Part shown: in pieces, positions 1 through 5,992 of the stretch | How the letters are laid out: the number at the start of each line of letters is the position of its first letter | Numbering within the stretch: position 1 is the first letter of the stretch | DNA from: Lentisphaeria bacterium | GTDB lineage: Bacteria; Verrucomicrobiota; Lentisphaeria; Oligosphaerales; Oligosphaeraceae | DNA length: 6,037 bases | Direction: 5' to 3' | Assembly (NCBI GenBank): GCA_016303095.1 | Contig: JAEDMH010000135.1 | Coordinates: 1 to 6,037, forward strand | Program-made: the position numbers and the translations under genes | Notes under the pieces: generated by a model | Databases searched by the model: none | The model's input: only the letters and a program-made list of their open reading frames with translations | What the model was told of the DNA's origin: nothing

Positions 1-664
1 TTCCGGTCATGGCTTCCACGTGTCCGTCGAACATCAGGACATTGGCCTGCTTGCCGTGGCGGATGGAGACGGGATACCAGCCGTTCCCGCTTTTCACCTC
101 GCCATTCTCGTAGTAGCCGCCCTCCAGCTGAACCATGTCGGTGCGGTCGCTCTTGACGGCGGCGGTAGCGCCCGTGGGGTTGGGTTCGGAGTCGGAGACC
201 CAGAGGTGGGAGGAGGGAGCCTGCTTGTGAGCCAGCAGGGTGCTGCGGGTGAAGCCAGGCCATCCTGTGTGATAGGTGTTCATCACGGAGGAGGTGTGGA
301 GGCCGTAGGCGTGTCGTTTCAGGGAGAGGACGCCTGAGGGGAGAGTAGTCTGTCCAATGGGGATGGCTCCGTTGGCGGCGGGGCAGACCAGAGCCTTGTC
401 GGCCATGTCATATTTCTGGACCAAATACTGGATCCAGGAGGCGTTCACATCCGTGGGGAAGAGATTGAAGGGAGGCAGATAGTAGTCATCGCTGTCATCG
501 GCATAGATGGTCATGAAGAGTCCCGCCTGCTTCAGGTTGTTGGTGCAGCTGATGGCCCGGGCCTTCTCCCGTGCCTTGGAGAGGGCCGGCAGCAGCATGG
601 CCGCCAAGATGGCAATGATGGCGATGACAACAAGCAACTCAATCAAGGTAAATGATTTACGCAT
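1..664 (-). CDS. Type II secretion/type IV pilin-like pseudopilin with H-X9-DG motif, C-terminus cut by window edge
   Basis: The visible 221 residues begin MRKS-FTLIELLVV, a very short basic leader followed by a class III prepilin signal. Phe5 would be residue +1 of the mature protein and Glu9 the conserved Glu+5; the residue before cleavage is Ser rather than the usual Gly. One hydrophobic helix spans residues 5-26. The soluble part has Cys40 and Cys94, probably a disulfide, an Asp-rich YADDSDD stretch (54-60), and the block GGYYENG...GNGWYP. This leads to His203, nine residues, then Asp213-Gly214: the H-X9-DG signature of prepilin-processing-associated proteins of Planctomycetota, Verrucomicrobiota and Lentisphaerota. 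Such proteins sit in the inner membrane and may join a pseudopilus; their exact job is unknown. The ATG at 664 has no Shine-Dalgarno sequence, but no other start preserves the leader. It lies 63 bases after the toroid gene, probably as the last gene seen of the same operon. Only the C-terminal tail is missing. Confidence 0.9.
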   Translation of the reverse strand, partial: MRKSFTLIELLVVIAIIAILAAMLLPALSKAREKARAISCTNNLKQAGLFMTIYADDSDDYYLPPFNLFPTDVNASWIQYLVQKYDMADKALVCPAANGAIPIGQTTLPSGVLSLKRHAYGLHTSSVMNTYHTGWPGFTRSTLLAHKQAPSSHLWVSDSEPNPTGATAAVKSDRTDMVQLEGGYYENGEVKSGNGWYPVSIRHGKQANVLMFDGHVEAMTG

Positions 665-727
665 GGTGTGATGGGGTTGGTTTGGGGTTGGGGATTGGCG
701 TGGATTTTTTTTGGGGGAAAAAGGGGA
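665..727. promoter_or_regulatory. G-run-rich spacer before the second pseudopilin
   Basis: The 63 bases between the toroid gene's stop and the pseudopilin start carry five runs of four or five G on the plus strand, at 673-676, 684-687, 690-693, 713-717 and 723-726, plus an eight-T run at 705-712. The operon mRNA is therefore C-rich here and has no Shine-Dalgarno sequence before the ATG at 664. The plus (template) strand could form a G-quadruplex, though one loop would be long (about 19 bases). I see no terminator hairpin and no clear promoter, so read-through from the upstream genes is the simplest reading. Confidence 0.35.
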
Positions 728-1969
728 TCAGAGAGAGAAGGGGGTGTCTGGGTGGTCTTCCATCCAGCCCACCAGGAGCTGGGCGATGGCGATGGGGGCG
801 TTGGTCCATCCGCTGTAGATGCTTCCCGCCCCGCCTTCGTAACAGTTGCCCCCGCCCCAGGTGCGCAGCTTCGCATCGTACATGCCTCGCCAGCACCCCC
901 GGAGCTGAGGACGGTCGGAGCCGTCATCCTGGATCTCCGACAGGAACAGGGCCATCTTCCGGGCTGCCCCCTGGTATTGGCGGTCCTGCAGGGCGGCCAC
1001 CGCCAGCCCCAGAACGCAGAAGTTGACCGTGTAGATCAGATCCACCTTCTCGGGCCCCAAGGGTGCCTCGTCATGCTCCGCCGGGAGAATGCCATAGGGA
1101 TTGCCATCGATGCGGCGTCCCAGTTCCCGGTAGACACGCTGGGCCAGCTCCCGCCCCCGGGCCTCCATGAGAGGCACGAACATCATCACCCCTGCCAGCA
1201 GCATGAGGTAGCACAATTCGCTGGCGTTGTAGGTCTCCACCTTCTTCTCCAGGAAGTGGAGATAGCGGAGAATCGCATCCTCCACGGCGGCATACTCCGC
1301 CGACTGCGGCTCCAGTTGCTCCAGATAGAGCACCAGGGCGCACTGCACCGGTCCCGCCCAATGGGGATGCTCCAGCTTGCCGGCGTAAATCTTCTCCGGA
1401 TCCTCCATGTCCTTCTCCTTGGCGGGATCGAAGGAGCGGTTGAACATCCGGCGCAGATCGGAGGCCAGAAGCTTCGCCCACTTCCGCAGGGAATAGCGTT
1501 CCTCCAGCCCGGGATCCATTTTGGCCAGCAGGAAGGGGATGACGCAGCACCAGGCATTGTCATCCATCCACAGGTTGAAGTTCCGCTGGATATGGGTCCA
1601 TGTCCAGCCGCCGATGACCGAGCGGTCGTCCATCTTGTTGAGCAGGCCGCTGCGGAAGTAGAGGAAATCCAGCAGGTCGCCGGCGGTCTTCCGGTCCTGG
1701 GGGGAATCCAGGAGGACGCCCGCCAGCCAGAAGAGGAGAGCCGCCTGGAAATTGCAGTCGCTGCGCCGTTGCTCCAGGACCTCCAGGCCAGGGGCGTAGG
1801 AGAGGGAGACGGGGAAGCCGGCCCGGATCTTCTCCAGGGCCTCGTTGTCCTGGGTGAGGAGGATTCTCTCCCCCACGCCCCAGGCGCCTCCTCCGATCAT
1901 GATGGGAGATTCCCGGAACCACTGGAGGTTCTTCCGGGCACTTTCCCCAAAAGGATTCGTCATGCTCAT
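728..1969 (-). CDS. Probable alpha/alpha-toroid (six-hairpin glycosidase-like) protein, family not recognised
   Basis: This 413-residue protein has no signal peptide or membrane segment, so it is probably cytoplasmic. It is rich in helices separated by short Gly/Trp/Asp loops, as in alpha/alpha-barrel glycosidases and polysaccharide lyases. Candidate active-site or core segments are GGGAWGVGER (26-35), LEQRRSDCNFQ (65-75), NFNLWMDDNAW (130-140), and a C-terminal Gly/aromatic block WGGGNCYEGGAGSIYSGWTN (371-390), a pattern common at the end of such toroids. The acidic pair Asp136-Asp137 and the acids near 378 are possible catalytic residues, but I cannot assign them. The start at 1969 is supported by GGAGGAG eight bases upstream; an in-frame ATG at 1963 is weaker. 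The start overlaps the upstream stop as ATGA, so translation is probably coupled to the GH123-like gene and the two products probably act in one pathway. The fold assignment is inference; substrate and reaction (hydrolase, lyase or epimerase) are unknown. Confidence 0.82.
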   Translation of the reverse strand: MSMTNPFGESARKNLQWFRESPIMIGGGAWGVGERILLTQDNEALEKIRAGFPVSLSYAPGLEVLEQRRSDCNFQAALLFWLAGVLLDSPQDRKTAGDLLDFLYFRSGLLNKMDDRSVIGGWTWTHIQRNFNLWMDDNAWCCVIPFLLAKMDPGLEERYSLRKWAKLLASDLRRMFNRSFDPAKEKDMEDPEKIYAGKLEHPHWAGPVQCALVLYLEQLEPQSAEYAAVEDAILRYLHFLEKKVETYNASELCYLMLLAGVMMFVPLMEARGRELAQRVYRELGRRIDGNPYGILPAEHDEAPLGPEKVDLIYTVNFCVLGLAVAALQDRQYQGAARKMALFLSEIQDDGSDRPQLRGCWRGMYDAKLRTWGGGNCYEGGAGSIYSGWTNAPIAIAQLLVGWMEDHPDTPFSL

Positions 1970-4707
1970 TTTGCCAGCTCCTCCACTAGGGCGCCAAGTT
2001 CATCATGGAATGCCAGGACCTCCTGGTCGGTGAGGTCGCAGCGTCGGGGATTGGCGAAGAAGCGGTCGTCCTTCAGCATCTCCCGGATGCGACGGGCGGC
2101 CTGGGTGTCGGGGCGCTTTGCCGCCCATTCCTCCGCCAGGGTAATGAGACGACCATCGTTGTAGCTTTCCCGCAACAGCTCCATCCGGAGGGAGGGAATC
2201 AGCGCGCCGTCCTCGGGATACATGAGAATACCATCCACGCCCCCGGTGCGCCGGGAGATCCAGGGCGTGCCCGTGCAGTCGAACTGGGACTGGATGGCCG
2301 TGCAGCAGATTCCCCAGAAGAGGGTGTATTCCAGCCCCAGCCGGTGCATCTTGTGGAAGTGGGTGCGCAATCCCACGTTATTGGGCCAGTTGACCATGTT
2401 GAAGGAGAGGGGGGACTTGTCCACATTCCAGTACCATCCCACCCGCTTTCCTCTGGCCTTGAGGCCCGGGATGTCGCACAAGGGCTTCTCCCCTTCCGGG
2501 AAGTAGTTGCTGTTGAAGAGGAAGAAATCCACCACAGTTTCGGCGGCGGGGACATTGTCTCCCTCATGGGGGAAGCAGAAGCAGGTGAACAGCTTCAGCC
2601 CGGTTCTGGCCTTCAGTTCCTTCAGGAGATTCAGGCTCTCGGAATTGTCGGCCTCTCGTCCGATGCGGAGAAGATGCCCCGGGGCCTCCAGCTCATCGTA
2701 ATAGGCGAAGGCATTTTCCATGTTGGCCCCTTGGGCCCGGAGGGTGTCCGCCAGTTCGGCGTATTCCTGGATGCGGCTGCGCATGTAATCCTGGGCGGTC
2801 TTGTGCACCCGGTTCTTGTTGTATTCGTAGAAGTTCTTCAGCCAGTCGTAGTACCAGGGAAGAGACCCCAGATGGATCATGCCAAACCGGCGCTCCAGAT
2901 CCTTCCAGTCATCATAGAGGCGCATGTGCTCCTCGTCCAGGAAATCCGGATGGCTGCACCCCTTGAAGGGCATGAAGCCGTAGTCCAGAATCGCTCCCCG
3001 GAACATCCGGTCCAGCTGGTACTCGCTCTTCCCCGGAAAATGGGAAGCCTCCAGGACAGGCTTGTCGGTGTAGCCGAAGACGGCATACATCTTGGGCACC
3101 TCAGGCAGGGAGAAATTCCAGACTTTCAGGGAGACGGGGCAGGTCATCTCCCGCCCTTCCCCATCCGTCAGAATCAAGCAGCCGGCATACTCGCCCGCCC
3201 GTTGCTCCCGGGGGACGGAGACGGAGCAGAAGTAGGTGACGGAATTCATCTCCGGGGTCAGCTCCACGGTCAGATGCCGGCTGAGGGGATCGGGATAGAT
3301 GCCATCTCCCGGCAGCAGCAAATCCAGAACTCGGTAGACCGCCATCCCCGCCTGGGGAATGTCATAGAGATAGAAATCCTTGATCGTGAGTCCTTTGACC
3401 GTCTTGTCCAAGGGTATGACCCGCACCTGGAAGTTCACCGTCTCCCCTTTGGCGGCGGTGAGTTTCGCCTCCTGGACGAGGGAGAGTTTTTCCGACAGGA
3501 TGGTGCCGGAGGCCTCCTTGGCCATGCTGCTGGCCACCGTGAAGTAGTAGGGCTTCGCCAGGAGGTCTTTTCTGCCGTTGCGCAGGGGCACCAGGAAGCG
3601 GCGGAGGGTCTTCTCCTCCGCCTTGAAGTTCTTCATCTGCTCCTCCCCTTGGACCAGACGCTGTTGCAACGCCTGGAAATAGGGATGGCCGGTCTGGCGG
3701 AAATACTCCGGCAGAGCCTCCACCACCCCCTGGATGGAATCCCCTGCATAGCCGTATTCCGCCGTGCGCCAGAGCAACTGCCCCTCCCTCCCCCGCAATT
3801 CCAGCCAGAAGGGAAGACTATGGTTCCCGAGAAAGAACTCCGCCGCCAGGCTCTGCTCCCCTGGCGCAAAGGCGACCTCCCCCAGGGATTCTTTGGACTG
3901 CTCCGTACGACAGACCCACAACTCCCCTTCCACGGGCCGGGACGAGAAGTTCCGGAAAACCAACGTTCCCTGATACCCCCGGGAGTCGCAAGGGAAAGTA
4001 GAGGGCAAGTCCAAGCCCAGAGGAGCGTGGAGAAGACGGCACCGCCGGGTGGCCTGCCAGTCGTGGAAAGAATTGACGTTAGGCGCCGAGGCGGAAATCT
4101 CCTCCTGCTCGTAGTTCCCTCGTCCCAGCAAGGCATAGAAATCCTCCTGGGGTCCCAAGGCCAGCTTCTCCAGAGGAATGGCCAGCTCCGCCGACCAGGC
4201 CCCCTGACGCTGAACCACCGCCAGGCGAACATCCTCCTCCTGCAAAGCAATCTGGGAGGCATTCCGGGAGGCCACCATCTTTTGCCCGAAACGATCCAGG
4301 AAAATCACCTGGCAGGCGCTGGAGGGTTCCCCGGGCAGGGTGGAGAAGACCAGCTCCGCCCCGTCCCGCTCCCAGCACTCTTTCCCGGGCGTCCCCCCGG
4401 GAGCCACAGGATTGACGGCGTCCACGGCCAGATAGAGCCACGTGCCGTCGTGAACCCAGCGCAGCACGGCGGGATAGGCGGCCTCGGCGCGACCGGTCTC
4501 AAAGGTGGTCTTCCCAGAGAGGTACATGGGAATGGCAGGCACTCCCTCCCAGAAGGCTTCGGTCAACTGCCCATCCACAACGGGGGCTTCCGTGGTGAGA
4601 TAGACGGGAATCTCCGAGGCCCGCTGCCAAATGATCTCCCGGGCGGACATCTCCCAAACGGCACTCCCCAACAAAAGGAGGAGGATCAGAAAAATGCGGT
4701 TCTTCAT
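1966..4707 (-). CDS. Secreted CBM9-like plus GH123/DUF4091-like glycoside hydrolase
   Basis: The protein has 913 residues. Residues 1-22 are a Sec signal peptide (MKNR, a poly-Leu core, cleavage near MSA-REI); there is no lipobox Cys, so it is probably periplasmic or exported. Residues about 40-230 resemble a CBM9/DOMON-type sugar-binding domain: VVDGQLTEAFWEG (43-55), DGTWLYLAVDA (87-97), WERDGAELVF (112-121) and WSAELAIPLEKL (171-182). A beta-rich linker region follows to about 530, ending KVWNFSLPEVPKM (528-540), where a GH123/DUF4091-like barrel begins. The adjacent Asp671-Glu672 in AYYDELEAP matches the Asp-Glu pair used for substrate-assisted catalysis in GH123 beta-N-acetylgalactosaminidases. 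The late block DGILMYPEDGALIPSLRMEL (about 825-845) is typical of DUF4091. The ATG at 4707 is chosen because it starts the signal peptide and has AGGAG ten bases upstream; the in-frame ATG at 4773 lies inside the preceding gene. Action on an amino-sugar glycan is inferred; the exact linkage is unknown. Confidence 0.9.
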   Translation of the reverse strand: MKNRIFLILLLLLGSAVWEMSAREIIWQRASEIPVYLTTEAPVVDGQLTEAFWEGVPAIPMYLSGKTTFETGRAEAAYPAVLRWVHDGTWLYLAVDAVNPVAPGGTPGKECWERDGAELVFSTLPGEPSSACQVIFLDRFGQKMVASRNASQIALQEEDVRLAVVQRQGAWSAELAIPLEKLALGPQEDFYALLGRGNYEQEEISASAPNVNSFHDWQATRRCRLLHAPLGLDLPSTFPCDSRGYQGTLVFRNFSSRPVEGELWVCRTEQSKESLGEVAFAPGEQSLAAEFFLGNHSLPFWLELRGREGQLLWRTAEYGYAGDSIQGVVEALPEYFRQTGHPYFQALQQRLVQGEEQMKNFKAEEKTLRRFLVPLRNGRKDLLAKPYYFTVASSMAKEASGTILSEKLSLVQEAKLTAAKGETVNFQVRVIPLDKTVKGLTIKDFYLYDIPQAGMAVYRVLDLLLPGDGIYPDPLSRHLTVELTPEMNSVTYFCSVSVPREQRAGEYAGCLILTDGEGREMTCPVSLKVWNFSLPEVPKMYAVFGYTDKPVLEASHFPGKSEYQLDRMFRGAILDYGFMPFKGCSHPDFLDEEHMRLYDDWKDLERRFGMIHLGSLPWYYDWLKNFYEYNKNRVHKTAQDYMRSRIQEYAELADTLRAQGANMENAFAYYDELEAPGHLLRIGREADNSESLNLLKELKARTGLKLFTCFCFPHEGDNVPAAETVVDFFLFNSNYFPEGEKPLCDIPGLKARGKRVGWYWNVDKSPLSFNMVNWPNNVGLRTHFHKMHRLGLEYTLFWGICCTAIQSQFDCTGTPWISRRTGGVDGILMYPEDGALIPSLRMELLRESYNDGRLITLAEEWAAKRPDTQAARRIREMLKDDRFFANPRRCDLTDQEVLAFHDELGALVEELAK
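1978..1984 (-). promoter_or_regulatory. Shine-Dalgarno of the toroid gene, inside the GH123-like gene's last codons
   Basis: Minus-strand GGAGGAG lies eight bases before the ATG at 1969 and encodes part of the last residues (EELAK) of the upstream protein. With the ATGA stop/start overlap this decides the start codon and indicates translational coupling. Confidence 0.75.
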
Positions 4708-4716
4708 GCTCAAAAA

Positions 4717-4723
4717 TCTCCTT
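4717..4723 (-). promoter_or_regulatory. Shine-Dalgarno that fixes the GH123-like start
   Basis: Minus-strand AAGGAGA lies in the 23-base gap after the pseudopilin stop. Its AGGAG core is ten bases before the ATG at 4707. This supports the signal-peptide start over the upstream in-frame ATG at 4773. Confidence 0.7.
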
Positions 4724-4730
4724 CTCTCGC

Positions 4731-5480
4731 CTACCGGTCCTGCCACTTCCAGTCGTAGAACATGGGCTTCCAATGAAGCAGATTCTGGGCAAACAACTCA
4801 CTGCCCGCCAGAGCCTCCACATGTCCGTCAAACATCAGCAGATTGGCCTTCCCTTCGTGACGCACGCTGGTAGGATACCAGCCGTTCCCCTCGTGGACAG
4901 CCCCGTTCTCCCAGTACCCGCCATGGGAGGAAAGCAGGGCGCTGCTTCCGACCGCAATGCCTTCATTCTTCCCGTAGGGATTCGGTGCAGAATCCCCAAC
5001 CCAGATGTGGTCGCTGGGAACCTGGCCGTGCTCCCTCTGCTGACGACGGGTGAACCGGGGATGGGTGCCGTTGTAATTGTCGAAGACGGCTTCGTAGTGC
5101 ATGCCGTAGGAAAACACCATGTGGTAGCGGGCATCTCCGGGAACCGAATCAAGGAGATAGCTCTCACTCTCCTGGGGACACAAGAGATTCTCGCTGGGCA
5201 CGCCACACGCTTGCTTCAAATAATACAGCCAGTTCTGCATGGTATCCTGCTCGTAAAGGCGGAAGGCGGCTAGCAACTGATCGTCGTTGTCATCAGAATA
5301 GACGGACAAGGCCATGCCTATGGCCTTCAGGTTGCCCGCACAACTCACTCCCTGGGCCTTGGCCGATGTACTGCTATAAACCGGCAACACCAAGGCCGAT
5401 AATACCGCCAAAAGACCAAGGACAACCACCAATTCCGTCAGGGTAAAGCTAAAAATACGGGGGGAGGAAGGGGAATACAT
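4731..5480 (-). CDS. Type II secretion/type IV pilin-like pseudopilin with H-X9-DG motif (complete)
   Basis: The predicted 249 residues open with MYSPSSPRIFS, then FTLTELVVV, a prepilin cleavage motif with Phe12 as +1, Glu16 as +5 and Ser at -1. A single hydrophobic helix covers about 12-34. The soluble domain has Cys47 and Cys101, the same 54-residue spacing as the paired cysteines of the pseudopilin at the left end, and an Asp-rich YSDDNDD (61-67). The H-X9-DG signature is His208 to Asp218-Gly219. Residues 187-223 match 27 of 37 residues of the other copy. The C-terminal tail is aromatic (HWKPMFYDWKW). The ATG at 5480 has GAGG nine bases upstream; the in-frame ATG at 5495 would add MRHFP but follows only pyrimidines, so I prefer 5480. 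It is the first gene of the operon, 23 bases before the GH123-like gene. It probably anchors in the inner membrane and may join a pseudopilus; its partner and cargo are unknown. Confidence 0.9.
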   Translation of the reverse strand: MYSPSSPRIFSFTLTELVVVLGLLAVLSALVLPVYSSTSAKAQGVSCAGNLKAIGMALSVYSDDNDDQLLAAFRLYEQDTMQNWLYYLKQACGVPSENLLCPQESESYLLDSVPGDARYHMVFSYGMHYEAVFDNYNGTHPRFTRRQQREHGQVPSDHIWVGDSAPNPYGKNEGIAVGSSALLSSHGGYWENGAVHEGNGWYPTSVRHEGKANLLMFDGHVEALAGSELFAQNLLHWKPMFYDWKWQDR

Positions 5481-5553
5481 GGGAAAATGCCTCATCGGGA
5501 CAGGAAGAAAGGAAGAGGAGAAAGAAAAAAGAGATTAATCGTATTAGCCAAAG

Positions 5554-5576
5554 AAAAAACCTCCCGCCATAGGAGA
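5554..5576 (-). terminator. Weak terminator-like hairpin with U6 in the leader
   Basis: On the minus strand TCTCC (5576-5572) pairs with GGAGG (5564-5560) across a seven-base loop. This is five pairs including one G-U, and T6 follows at once (5559-5554), then CTTT. The stem is short, so as a full terminator it would be inefficient. Its position between the hairpins and the first gene suggests attenuation or pausing rather than an end of transcription. Confidence 0.25.
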
Positions 5577-5597
5577 AAGAAGCCAGCAAAGAAAGAG

Positions 5598-5641
5598 GCG
5601 CAAGGCCGTGTGCACGAAAAAGCCTGTCCACGGCATTGCGC
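5598..5641. repeat. Inverted repeat, 13-base arms, 12 of 13 complementary
   Basis: Arm 5598-5610 (GCGCAAGGCCGTG) is complementary to arm 5629-5641 (CACGGCATTGCGC) except for one mismatch (5604 against 5635). The spacer is 18 bases. No T-run follows on either strand, so it is not an intrinsic terminator by itself. In the operon transcript it would form a stable leader hairpin; as DNA it could be a regulator site. Confidence 0.55.
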
Positions 5642-5657
5642 AAAACACGCAAACGCC

Positions 5658-5788
5658 GAGAACGGGCTTCTCAAGACAGCTAGGATGTCGAGGGAAAGAA
5701 AGGTAGGTGAGACGAACACAACCCGCCCCACGCGGCCAGCCGCAGCACAACGGGCTGACGCTCACTTCGTTCGCGCCAGCCCGTTCTC
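5658..5788. repeat. Perfect 11-base long-range inverted repeat
   Basis: GAGAACGGGCT at 5658-5668 is the exact reverse complement of AGCCCGTTCTC at 5778-5788, 109 bases apart. The second copy overlaps one arm of the hairpin at 5749-5785, whose other arm repeats AACGGGCT (5749-5756). There are thus two direct copies and one inverted copy of an eight-base core, which permits two mutually exclusive pairings. Confidence 0.5.
5749..5785. repeat. Inverted repeat, 13-base arms, 12 of 13 complementary
   Basis: Arm 5749-5761 (AACGGGCTGACGC) pairs with arm 5773-5785 (GCGCCAGCCCGTT) with one A-C mismatch; the loop is 11 bases. No T-run follows on either strand. The loop-side sequence (CTCACTTCGTTCGCG) resembles dispersed intergenic palindromes seen in many bacterial genomes, so it may be one copy of a repeat family instead of a locus-specific switch. 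Confidence 0.55.
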
Positions 5789-5873
5789 CTGAAAGGATGA
5801 ACGGCTTTTCGGTCATGGGGGGGAAAAGAAAGAGTTTTCCTCGGCTAATCCGTATAGGGTGGGATTTGGCCTA

Positions 5874-5901
5874 AGTATAGCAAAATTTTTCCAAAACACA
5901 A
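5874..5901 (-). promoter_or_regulatory. Sigma70-like promoter facing the operon
   Basis: On the minus strand TATACT (5879-5874) is a five-of-six match to the -10 consensus and is preceded by TGC (5882-5880), giving an extended -10. TTGTGT (5901-5896) is a weak, three-of-six -35 element at a 16-base spacing. The region is the most AT-rich stretch of the upstream area, and the start site would fall near 5867. It is the only good promoter match I found upstream of the operon. Confidence 0.55.
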
Positions 5902-5965
5902 GAGGGAAGTGAAGGGAAAAAGCGGGAAGAGAGGGCATTTTTCATTTCAGACGGAGAGGGGGGAT

Positions 5966-5986
5966 CCTCTAGAACCTCTAGAACCT
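5966..5986. repeat. Nine-base tandem repeat, about 2.3 copies
   Basis: CCTCTAGAA occurs at 5966-5974 and 5975-5983, with a partial third copy CCT at 5984-5986. Each unit contains the palindrome TCTAGA, so two palindromes stand nine bases apart about 65 bases upstream of the -35 element. It could be a paired regulator site, but may also be simple slippage. Confidence 0.5.
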
Positions 5987-5992
5987 AAATCC

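Larger units (their letters stand above)
5481..5867 (-). promoter_or_regulatory. Long, possibly structured mRNA leader of the operon
   Basis: No convincing gene lies here. If transcription starts near 5867, about 387 nucleotides precede the ATG at 5480. In transcript order the leader holds a hairpin (5785-5749), an 11-base segment (5668-5658) that could compete for that hairpin's first arm, a second hairpin (5641-5598), a weak stem followed by U6 (5576-5554), and a strongly pyrimidine-rich stretch (about 5537-5498). Possible 9-of-10 pairing between 5852-5843 and 5549-5540 would close the whole structure, but a match that short could be chance. No known riboswitch class is recognised. The start point is inferred from the promoter match only. 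Confidence 0.4.

Noticed and set aside
668..2164. A 498-codon open frame on the plus strand
   Set aside because: It is the complementary frame of the toroid gene. Its product is low-complexity and His/Leu/Gly-rich with no recognisable domain.
2005..4758. A 917-codon open frame on the plus strand
   Set aside because: It is the exact complementary frame of the GH123-like gene and is open only because that gene lacks TTA, CTA and TCA codons. The translation shows no domain, and the minus-strand frame has a signal peptide, family motifs and a ribosome-binding site.
4708..4773. Upstream in-frame ATG adding 22 residues to the GH123-like protein
   Set aside because: It lies inside the pseudopilin gene, has no supported ribosome-binding site, and would bury the signal peptide; the ATG at 4707 has AGGAG at good spacing.
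5540..5549. Second promoter closer to the first gene (TAATAC or TACGAT as -10)
   Set aside because: No acceptable -35 element stands 15-19 bases upstream; the match at 5874-5901 is better.
5749..5785. Integron attC-like site
   Set aside because: The outer ends show AAC and GTT, but the flanking bases do not fit RYYYAAC or GTTRRRY, and no integrase or cassette structure is present.
5487..5792. A 101-codon plus-strand frame, Lys/Arg-rich
   Set aside because: Its composition simply reflects the purine-rich strand, with no family resemblance; it overlaps the hairpins and the start of the first pseudopilin.
5544..5816. A 90-codon minus-strand frame in the leader (starting MTEKPFIL)
   Set aside because: There is no Shine-Dalgarno before the ATG, it runs straight through both hairpins and the U6 element, and its Cys/Phe-rich product resembles nothing known to me. 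It is not excluded as a leader peptide but unsupported.
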